Shown one piece after another: positions 1-4,850 of a DNA stretch of 5,510 nucleotides; the stretch's first letter is position 1; every line of letters begins with the position of its first letter. Location: assembly GCA_021825955.1 (NCBI GenBank), contig JAKAEH010000075.1, positions 1-5,510 on the forward strand, in the 5' to 3' direction. This stretch comes from a bacterium. GTDB taxonomy: Bacteria; Patescibacteria; Microgenomatia; Levybacterales; UBA12049. Both the position numbers and the translations under genes were made by a program. The notes under the pieces were generated by a model. It saw only the letters and a program-made list of their open reading frames with translations. It was not told the DNA's origin and did not search any database.

Positions 1-56
1 GAACTTAGCAAATCGGGGACAGGATCAACTTTTTTCGTAGATTTTAGAAAAATCAT
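1..56 (-). CDS. Partial gene of unknown function, 5' end only
   Basis: An ATG at 56-54 opens a minus-strand frame that stays open to the left edge (18 codons plus two bases), starting MIFLKSTKKVDPVPDLLS. The start is well supported: a consensus AGGAGG lies 7 bases upstream (64-69 on the plus strand), and the ATG overlaps the TGA of the preceding short ORF as ATGA, the usual sign of translational coupling. Too little sequence is visible to name a family. It could be cargo of the element or a host gene flanking it; nothing here decides between these. I do not recognise the product. Confidence 0.6.
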   Translation of the reverse strand, partial: MIFLKSTKKVDPVPDLLS

Positions 57-169
57 AGCTTTACCTCCTTTCCTTGAAAGTGATTTAAGGCTACGATTAA
101 GGCTGATTTTTCTTTAGGATCAATCTTAGAAATAAGATAGGTTCGAACATCGTCCCAGATGGTGCACAA
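53..169 (-). CDS. Short ORF overlapping the recombinase 3' end, coupled to the next gene
   Basis: This frame differs from the recombinase frame and reads like a real protein tail: IWDDVRTYLISKIDPKE, then ALIVALNHFQGKEVKL and TGA. Its stop overlaps the downstream ATG (ATGA), and the next gene's Shine-Dalgarno lies within it, so it looks like the upstream member of a coupled pair. The frame is open back to 184, bounded by TAA at 185-187. The only conventional start in that stretch is TTG at 169-167, giving 38 aa, with a weak GAGGG upstream. It may be a tiny gene or, as I suspect, the 3' part of a gene whose 5' end was replaced by the element. The function is not recognised. Confidence 0.4.
   Translation of the reverse strand: MCTIWDDVRTYLISKIDPKEKSALIVALNHFQGKEVKL
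64..69 (-). promoter_or_regulatory. Strong Shine-Dalgarno for the gene at 56
   Basis: The minus strand reads AGGAGG, followed by a 7-base spacer and the ATG at 56-54. This is a textbook ribosome binding site. It is the main reason for accepting the small partial gene at the left edge, and it lies inside the end of the upstream short ORF, fitting coupled translation. Confidence 0.75.
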
Positions 170-690
170 GACCGGATACCCTCGTTATCAAATGACCGAA
201 TAGCTTGATATAACGGGCTAATCTTGCGGTTCAATCCTCCATTATAGTTCCATGACAGTTCAGTATCAAAGATTGAACCAAGAAGCACTTTAGCCTGATA
301 AATACTGGACCTTTTATAGGTTTCGCCTAAATCCGCAAGCCTAGTCTTAAGAAACGAGGTTACATTATCGACATTGTAATTATCAAAAGTTGTGTCTTCT
401 TTAACAATTTGTTGTTTCGTTATTTGGTCTTCTATTACACTGCTTTGTTCCTTAAATATTTCATCTGAGTAGATACCGGCAAGATTTTTCTCAACTAGCT
501 GTTTTCTTACAATCTTAAGCCTTTCTATTTCGACATCCGCTTCTGCCTTGATTTTATTAAGCCTGGAAACCCTCTCATGATAATTCCTGTATATATAATT
601 TATGAACAGATTAAGACATTCTTTCTTGGGCGAAATCTCTTTTAATAGCGAAACTAGTACGTTTTCCAAGTCTTCTACTTTTATTGACAC
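97..690 (-). pseudogene. C-terminal part of the large serine recombinase, cut off by an in-frame TGA
   Basis: This segment is in exactly the same frame as the recombinase at 715-1689, separated from it by one TGA (715-717) and eight sense codons. Read through, the two give a 530-aa protein, a normal length for a large serine recombinase. The piece begins with the last zinc-ribbon residues (C at 697-699). A Lys/Glu-rich stretch follows (about residues 40-100 of this piece), matching the coiled coil these recombinases use for synapsis control and for choosing integration or excision. It ends after an LYQAIRSF segment typical of the family's C terminus. Its only early start is a GTG at 690 with no Shine-Dalgarno, so independent translation is unlikely. 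The last ~25 codons (CAPSGTMFEPI onward) overlap another ORF and look unlike native recombinase sequence. Terminates with TAA at 97-99. Confidence 0.75.
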
Positions 691-714
691 TGTAACACAC
701 TTTTGTTTATTTCC

Positions 715-1689
715 TCATCTGTAATAGGCGTATTTCTTGTGTCTGCTCTTACTCCAACCGCCGGTTAAACCAGTTCCGCATTTTCCGCATCTGATTATTC
801 TTCTTAAAGGCAAATCGTCCCTGGAATGGACTCTTGTTGCCAAGGCCACCTGATTAACGTTTCTGCCGTCCAAAATCGCCTGGATTTTATAGAACTGAGC
901 TTCTGTAATCATTGGCACGTGTTGGCCCCGTACTTCTTCTTTATAAGTCTTTGAAGCCATTATTCCCATATAGAACTTGTTTCTAAAAATCATGCCTGCC
1001 GTCTGCGGTCTGATAATGTATTCTTTGCCCTTTTTGAACCATCTTAAGCCCCAACCGTTCATTATTACGGCCATCTCGGATAGACTCTTTGATCCGGTCG
1101 CCATCAACTCCCACGCCCTTTTAACGTTGTACCAGGTTTTAGGGTCTTTAACCACATATCCTGCCTGTTTAGCATAACCAATGGGTGCATATCCGCTTAC
1201 AATCTGCCCTGAAAGGAATCTTGCCCTAAGTCCGTTTCTGGCTCTTTCGCTTCTAATGTCGTTATCGAGCTGTGCAAATCCCGCCAGAATTGTTTCTACC
1301 AGCTTTTCCGTAGGACTGTCACCGGTAGGTTCGGTGGCCGAAATAATTGTGACGTTTTTCTCCGCCAGCTTTTTTCTGATTGCCAAATAATCTGCAGTTT
1401 GTCTTGAAATTCTGTCCAAGCGATAGACAAAAACTGCCTGAATTCGATTACAATTTTTACGACAGTATTCAATTAAACTAATCAACGTTGGCCTTCCAAG
1501 AATACTTTTGGCAGAACGACCTTCCTCCCTGAATACCTCTATTACTTCATATCCTCTTTTTTCAGCTTCTTTTTTACAAATGGTTTCCTGTGTATCTAAT
1601 GAAAAGTTATCAACCTGTTCTTCCGTAGAGACCCGAAGATAAACTACGGCCCTTTTGCCGTCTGCGTAAATAGTGCCTTTCGGGTTCAT
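715..1689 (-). CDS. Large serine recombinase/integrase, N-terminal 324 aa, truncated at the zinc ribbon
   Basis: A site-specific recombinase that would cut and rejoin DNA at att sites to integrate or excise the element. The N-terminal resolvase domain (about residues 13-150) shows the catalytic YLRVST motif with nucleophile Ser21 and Arg19, and the LDRISR motif at 91-96. The recombinase (DNA-binding) domain follows at about 160-280, including the GYAPIGY and MIFRNKFYMG motifs. A zinc ribbon begins at C301-GK-C304 and runs to YAYYR324, where TGA replaces the third expected ligand; the downstream frame continues with the fourth Cys. ATG at 1689 is the start: it has an AAAGGGGG Shine-Dalgarno and overlaps the upstream TGA as ATGA, so translation is coupled to the small gene before it. 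As it stands, the product would keep the catalytic domain but lack a complete zinc ribbon and the coiled coil, so it is probably unable to perform regulated integration. Similar recombinases are common in Patescibacteria and Firmicutes elements. Confidence 0.9.
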   Translation of the reverse strand: MNPKGTIYADGKRAVVYLRVSTEEQVDNFSLDTQETICKKEAEKRGYEVIEVFREEGRSAKSILGRPTLISLIEYCRKNCNRIQAVFVYRLDRISRQTADYLAIRKKLAEKNVTIISATEPTGDSPTEKLVETILAGFAQLDNDIRSERARNGLRARFLSGQIVSGYAPIGYAKQAGYVVKDPKTWYNVKRAWELMATGSKSLSEMAVIMNGWGLRWFKKGKEYIIRPQTAGMIFRNKFYMGIMASKTYKEEVRGQHVPMITEAQFYKIQAILDGRNVNQVALATRVHSRDDLPLRRIIRCGKCGTGLTGGWSKSRHKKYAYYR

Positions 1690-1876
1690 ATTCCCCCTTT
1701 CTCGTGTAAAAGTTCTTGGAGACTCAAGCCTTTAAATATCGTTCTTTCAAAATCATCAAGCCAACTTTCCGCTAAATATTGAATTTTTGTAATAGCTTCT
1801 TTCAACTGCTCTATGCTATAGCTTTCCGCAAGCGATCCCAGTATTTGTTTGGCCTGTTGAATATTCTTTTCTTCAT
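1686..1876 (-). pseudogene. Small recombinase-operon gene, apparently frameshifted at its start codon
   Basis: A good Shine-Dalgarno (GGAG, 1884-1887) lies 7 bases before an ATG at 1876-1874, but that frame stops after 21 codons (TAG at 1811-1813). The adjacent frame is open and protein-like to a TGA at 1686-1688 that overlaps the recombinase ATG. It reads EEKNIQQAKQIL, then IEQLKEAITKIQYLAES, WLDDFERTIF and LQELLHEKGGI, mostly helical and acidic. Adding one G after the ATG would give a 63-aa protein starting MEEKNIQQ, so I read this as a one-base deletion. The same frame is also continuous with the 53-aa ORF upstream across its TAA (1881-1883), so a single 118-aa gene with a nonsense codon is an alternative. 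Position suggests a small accessory protein for the recombinase; no family is recognised. Confidence 0.5.
1693..1700 (-). promoter_or_regulatory. Shine-Dalgarno of the recombinase
   Basis: The minus strand reads AAAGGGGG just before AATATG, so an AAAGG core lies about 6 bases from the ATG at 1689. It is embedded in the last codons of the upstream small gene, consistent with the ATGA overlap between the two. Confidence 0.65.
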
Positions 1877-1880
1877 ATCT

Positions 1881-2042
1881 TTACTCCGGAAATAAATCAT
1901 CTAAAGACTTTTTAAGAGGAATAGAAACAGCATTTGGGGACGAAGGGGTAGGGGATTTAGGACTAGTCTCGCTTAACACTTCAACTAATGGAGTAACAAT
2001 CTTATCTTCAGTTATCAATAATTGTTGTTGCAAAGCTTCCAT
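1881..2042 (-). CDS. Small 53-aa protein of unknown function, first gene of the recombination operon
   Basis: ATG at 2042 to TAA at 1881. The protein starts MEALQQQLLITEDKIV, has a Pro/Ser-rich middle (SPKSPTPSSP) and ends in an amphipathic LKKSLDDLFPE. There is no signal peptide, membrane segment or cysteine. It lies about 25 bases downstream of the predicted transcription start of a consensus promoter, which supports expression. No Shine-Dalgarno precedes the ATG; an in-frame GTG at 2054 is a possible alternative start. Its stop falls within the likely Shine-Dalgarno and start region of the next gene, so it may be a complete gene in a coupled operon. It is too short and low in complexity to name. 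Confidence 0.5.
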   Translation of the reverse strand: MEALQQQLLITEDKIVTPLVEVLSETSPKSPTPSSPNAVSIPLKKSLDDLFPE

Positions 2043-2057
2043 ATTTGAATACACATA

Positions 2058-2096
2058 CTATCGAGATATAGATATTATATATCTAAATATAGATAG
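2058..2096. promoter_or_regulatory. 39-bp imperfect palindrome, probable operator over the leftward promoter
   Basis: The dyad is centred on 2077. Its core is TAGATAT-tat-ATATCTA (2069-2085), and the outer arms start CTATC (2058-2062) and end GATAG (2092-2096); the outer 14-base arms match at 11 positions. It spans the promoter spacer, -10 and probable start, so a bound dimer would block transcription. The binding protein is not evident in this window. Being AT-rich, it could also be simple promoter melting sequence, but the arm length argues for a site. Confidence 0.55.
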
Positions 2097-2103
2097 CTGT
2101 CAA
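2074..2103 (-). promoter_or_regulatory. Consensus sigma70-type promoter of the leftward recombination operon
   Basis: On the minus strand a perfect -35 TTGACA (2103-2098) is followed by an 18-bp spacer and a perfect -10 TATAAT (2079-2074). The predicted start is near 2067, giving a leader of about 25 bases before the ATG at 2042. Both hexamers match consensus exactly, which is rare by chance even in AT-rich DNA. The spacer, -10 and start region lie under a palindrome, suggesting tight repression. Confidence 0.75.
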
Positions 2104-2122
2104 GAGGCTAAATACTCTAGGT

Positions 2123-2136
2123 TTTATACATATAAA
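2123..2136. repeat. Small perfect palindrome upstream of the rightward promoter
   Basis: TTTATA-CA-TATAAA, 6-bp perfect arms. Its other strand contains TTATATGTATA, an 11-mer also present in the palindrome at 4803-4820 before the next rightward gene, so it may be a shared operator half. Short AT-rich palindromes also arise by chance. Confidence 0.35.
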
Positions 2137-2156
2137 TGTGGGTATTTTTAAGTTTG

Positions 2157-2165
2157 TGGTATACT
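2157..2165 (+). promoter_or_regulatory. Extended -10 promoter for the transfer ATPase gene
   Basis: TGGTATACT is an extended -10 (TGn plus TATACT at 2160-2165) with only a weak -35 (TGTGGG at 2137-2142, 17-bp spacing). Transcription would start near 2172, leaving a leader of about 35 bases before the ATG at 2207. The promoter diverges from the leftward operon promoter, whose -35 is about 55 bp away. Confidence 0.5.
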
Positions 2166-2182
2166 ACGCTCAATAATTTAAG

Positions 2183-2274
2183 CTTCTGTCCACCTGCCCG
2201 GAAAGTATGAAAAACTTTCAACAGTTGGAAGCTAACAATTTACTTCAACTTCTGTCCAATAACCTGCCGGGAAA
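2183..2274 (+). repeat. Imperfect direct repeat flanking the ATPase start codon
   Basis: The leader holds CTTCTGTCC (2183-2191), one base, then CCTGCCCGGAAA (2193-2204). Inside the gene CTTCTGTCC recurs (2249-2257), with five bases, then CCTGCCGGGAAA (2263-2274). The blocks match 9/9 and 11/12. The first copy lies immediately before the ATG and the second encodes the LLSNNLPGN segment. It could be a local duplication or a structural or regulatory motif around the translation start. Confidence 0.45.
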
Positions 2275-4747
2275 TCCTGTTGTTAAAATTCTCTTTTCTT
2301 TAATTCCATATATCCTCGCAGCTTTAGTAATAATTTTTTGTGTATATCTATTAAGAAAGCTCTTTGCTTTGAAGTTATTCTTAGACGAAAAACAAATCCT
2401 GCTTGAAATTACTCCTCACTCATTTACGGAAAAAGAAGCGTATACAACAGAGCAACTTTTTTCCCTTATCCATGCTTTCGGAAGACAAAAATCTTTTAAG
2501 GACAAACTGTTGGGAAAAAGAAATCGGTTCTCGTTGGAAATAGTTTCAACAAAGAACGAAGGTATAAGGTATCTGATAAGGACAACTTCCGATAAGGCGA
2601 ATACTTTGAGAAAAACTTTAATATCATATCTTCCCCAGATTTCCATTAAAGAAGTCAACGATTATATTTCCAAGAACTTTGAAGATTTAAGAAAAAGTAA
2701 ATTCAAGATTGTTGGGTTTAAGTTGAAAAACCATTTTGCGTATCCTCTTAAGAAACAAAACCTTCTCGATAAGCACGACCCGATTTCATATATTACCGGG
2801 ATGATGACAAAACTAAATCCCCAGGAGTTAGTGTCCTTGCAAATATTAGTTTCTCCGGTAAAACTTAAGGAAACTAAAAAGATACAGAAGTTTATCCTAA
2901 AAAACGGGGATGTCGTTCATTACCTAAACTCTAACAAAATATTCAGATTTCTTTCAAAAGCGCCCAGTAAAAATATAGAAAGGCAGTCGTCTTCTGAGAA
3001 AAACTTAGTCGAATCAATTGAAGAAAAGGTCAAACAACCGCTATTTGAAACTTCCATTAGGCTTTTGTTGGTTTCCAACAGCAAAGAAAACATCTCGGAC
3101 AGGTTAAGCGGAGTAAATTCGTCATTTGGGACGTTTTCCCTGTCGGATTACCAGTCAATATCCCAAAATAAATACCCGAATATCGGGTACATAAATAAAC
3201 TGTTATTTTTCGCTTTTCAGAAAAGGTTAACCCTTTTAAATAAATCTTTTCTTTCAGTTTCCGAGATTTCATCCATTTATCATTTTCCGTTTTCAAACAC
3301 CTTAAGCGCCGAAGATCTTGTTAAGACCCACAGCAAAGACCTTCCCTCCCCGTTATCATTGAAAATTAAGAATTTTGATATTACTTTTGCCAAAAATTTA
3401 TACGGCGGAAGTGAAACTCCTATCGGGTTAAGCGAAGAGGAAAGGCAAAAACACGTTTATGTAATAGGCGCAACCGGAACGGGCAAAACTACCTTAATTT
3501 TATCAATGGCGGAAAATGACATTCAAAAAGGGAAAGGCCTTTGCATTATTGACCCGCATGGTGATTTAGCGGAATCAGCGGTTTCGCTTATCCCTGAAAA
3601 AAGAAAAGAAGACTTAATATACTTTAATCCGGACGACATAAAATACCCGATTGGGTTAAACCTTTTAGAACTTTCCCCTAATGATGATGAAGATGAAATA
3701 CTAAGAGAAAAGGAACTTATAACGGAAAGCGTTATTTCATTATTCAGGAAAATCTTTTCCGAAGTCTGGTCTGCCCACGCCCACAGGCTTGAATATATTC
3801 TAAGGAATACTATACAAACAGCCCTTTGCCTTGAAGACCCTAATATATTTACCGTTTATCATTTACTGACCGACCCTTCGTTCCAAAAAGAAACGGTAAA
3901 CCATATAGACGACGAAAACCTCAAGAATTTCTGGAAAAACGAATTCGGAAAAGCCGGGGATTACCAGAAAGTGAAAATGATAGGCCCGATCACTTCAAGA
4001 ATTGGAAGGTTTTTGTTTTCTCCGACCGCCAAAAGAATAATGGAACAGACTAAATCCACAATAAACTTTGATGAAATCCTTGACAGCGGAAAAATATTAA
4101 TTTGTAACCTTTCGAAAGGTAAAATAGGGGAAGACAATTCCGAAGTTTTGGGAATTATGATACTGACTAAAATTCAACTGGCGTCACTCAAAAGAGCAAG
4201 GAAACCCCAGGAAGACAGAAAACCTTTCTATTTATATGTTGATGAGTTCCAAAACTTTGCCACACCCTCATTTATCCAAATGCTGTCGGAGTCAAGAAAA
4301 TATAAAGTTTTTCTGACAATGGCGGAACAATCTACATCACAACAAAAAGACAGAAACATTGTTAACGTAATTTTAGCAAATGTAGGCACCGTTATTTCTT
4401 TTAGAAGCGCAAATCCTGATGATGAAAAATTGATGCTTCCGCAGTTTTCTCCATACATACAAACGGGAGAAATCTCCAATTTACCGTTGTATAAATTTTA
4501 CATGAAAATCTCAGCGGTTAATCCGGATGAACCCTTTTCCGGCATGACAGTTCCGGTTGAAATACCCAAAAATACTAAACAATTTAAAGAATTTATAGAG
4601 CTTTCAAGAACGCACTTCGCCAAACTCTATGTAAAACCAAAAACTACTAAAAAGCAGACGGAAACGATAGAAAATTCAAATAATACGACAATTAATAATG
4701 AGTCTTTACCTGAAGATCATGTGGTTAAAATTGTGTCAGCGCGTTGA
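2207..4747 (+). CDS. TraG/VirD4-like type IV secretion DNA-binding ATPase (846 aa)
   Basis: A membrane-anchored ATPase that would drive DNA through a conjugation or type IV secretion apparatus. One strong hydrophobic segment (about residues 28-49, followed by RK) anchors the N terminus; residues about 60-390 are a divergent region of the kind seen ahead of the ATPase in patescibacterial homologues. The motor domain follows: Walker A GATGTGKTT (421-429, Lys427), a conserved DPHGD at 449-453, and Walker B LYVDEFQNF with Asp679-Glu680. Then comes the SESRKY...AEQSTSQQ segment, typical of TraG/VirD4 and DUF87-type ATPases for nucleotide sensing. The C-terminal ~35 residues are Asn/Thr-rich and look disordered. 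The ATG is the only sensible start, because TAA at 2174-2176 closes the frame upstream; GGAAAG lies too close to it to be a good Shine-Dalgarno. It could be closer to VirB4 than to a coupling protein, but the short DPHGD-type core favours coupling. The following gene (replication-relaxation) supports a DNA transfer role. Confidence 0.88.
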   Translation: MKNFQQLEANNLLQLLSNNLPGNPVVKILFSLIPYILAALVIIFCVYLLRKLFALKLFLDEKQILLEITPHSFTEKEAYTTEQLFSLIHAFGRQKSFKDKLLGKRNRFSLEIVSTKNEGIRYLIRTTSDKANTLRKTLISYLPQISIKEVNDYISKNFEDLRKSKFKIVGFKLKNHFAYPLKKQNLLDKHDPISYITGMMTKLNPQELVSLQILVSPVKLKETKKIQKFILKNGDVVHYLNSNKIFRFLSKAPSKNIERQSSSEKNLVESIEEKVKQPLFETSIRLLLVSNSKENISDRLSGVNSSFGTFSLSDYQSISQNKYPNIGYINKLLFFAFQKRLTLLNKSFLSVSEISSIYHFPFSNTLSAEDLVKTHSKDLPSPLSLKIKNFDITFAKNLYGGSETPIGLSEEERQKHVYVIGATGTGKTTLILSMAENDIQKGKGLCIIDPHGDLAESAVSLIPEKRKEDLIYFNPDDIKYPIGLNLLELSPNDDEDEILREKELITESVISLFRKIFSEVWSAHAHRLEYILRNTIQTALCLEDPNIFTVYHLLTDPSFQKETVNHIDDENLKNFWKNEFGKAGDYQKVKMIGPITSRIGRFLFSPTAKRIMEQTKSTINFDEILDSGKILICNLSKGKIGEDNSEVLGIMILTKIQLASLKRARKPQEDRKPFYLYVDEFQNFATPSFIQMLSESRKYKVFLTMAEQSTSQQKDRNIVNVILANVGTVISFRSANPDDEKLMLPQFSPYIQTGEISNLPLYKFYMKISAVNPDEPFSGMTVPVEIPKNTKQFKEFIELSRTHFAKLYVKPKTTKKQTETIENSNNTTINNESLPEDHVVKIVSAR

Positions 4748-4750
4748 CAC
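4733..4750. repeat. Palindrome spanning the stop codon of the ATPase gene
   Basis: GTGTCAGCGCGTTGACAC is an 18-bp palindrome except for one G/T pair, which is G-U in RNA. The TGA stop (4745-4747) and a -35-like TTGACA (4744-4749) lie inside it. Outer AAATT/AATTT arms could extend a bulged stem, and a run of five T follows at 4763-4767, but 12 bases beyond the stem, so it is not a canonical terminator. It may be an operator, an attenuator or an mRNA end-stabilising hairpin. Confidence 0.4.
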
Positions 4751-4850
4751 AGAAATTTACTGTTTTTAAGGCTAATTATGAACAAATCACAGCTTCTATA
4801 TATCTTATATGTATATAAGAGGATGTAAATAACAATCCGATAATCAAAGT
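4748..4850 (+). promoter_or_regulatory. Spacer before the replication-relaxation gene, probable leader or promoter region
   Basis: This 103-bp AT-rich gap contains a perfect palindrome TCTTATAT-GT-ATATAAGA (4803-4820). It also has blocks shared with the leader of the preceding gene: AGGCTAA at 4769-4775, AGCTTCT at 4791-4797 and AAAGT directly before the ATG. A TTGACA at 4744-4749 has only a poor -10 candidate (TAAGGC, 17 bp on), so a separate promoter is possible but unproven; co-transcription with the ATPase gene is equally likely. No Shine-Dalgarno lies at normal spacing before 4851. Confidence 0.4.
4803..4820. repeat. Perfect 18-bp palindrome, possible operator
   Basis: TCTTATAT-GT-ATATAAGA has perfect 8-bp arms around GT and lies about 30 bases before the next ATG. 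It shares TTATATGTATA with the reverse strand of the palindrome at 2123-2136. The preceding TATATATCT (4797-4805) also occurs in the operator-like palindrome at 2076-2084. Confidence 0.45.

Noticed and set aside
141..148. GTTCGAAC resembling a tRNA T-loop near a recombinase end
   Set aside because: The flanking bases do not form a T-stem on either strand, and no anticodon or acceptor arms can be drawn; no tRNA or tRNA-type att site is supported.
675..717. Selenocysteine insertion at the recombinase TGA
   Set aside because: The bases after TGA are A-rich and form no convincing bacterial SECIS hairpin at the usual distance; kept only as a remote alternative.
715..717. Alternative genetic code with UGA as Gly (as in Absconditabacteria and Gracilibacteria)
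   Set aside because: The position calls for Cys rather than Gly, and UGA ends other genes here at ATGA overlaps and at the end of the ATPase gene.
977..1390. Plus-strand ORFs of 66 and 69 codons inside the recombinase
   Set aside because: They are antisense to a clearly conserved recombinase domain, have no recognisable motifs and lack ribosome binding sites.
1862..1876. Programmed -1 frameshift linking ATGAAGAAAAGA to the downstream frame
   Set aside because: No heptamer of the X XXY YYZ type and no clear downstream stem-loop is seen; a one-base deletion is simpler.
2416..4479. Minus-strand ORFs of 79-83 codons inside the ATPase gene
   Set aside because: They are shadows of a strongly supported 846-aa protein, with no domain features of their own.
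4733..4767. Rho-independent terminator after the ATPase gene
   Set aside because: The T run begins about 12 bases after the stem and is only five long, so it does not fit the canonical form.
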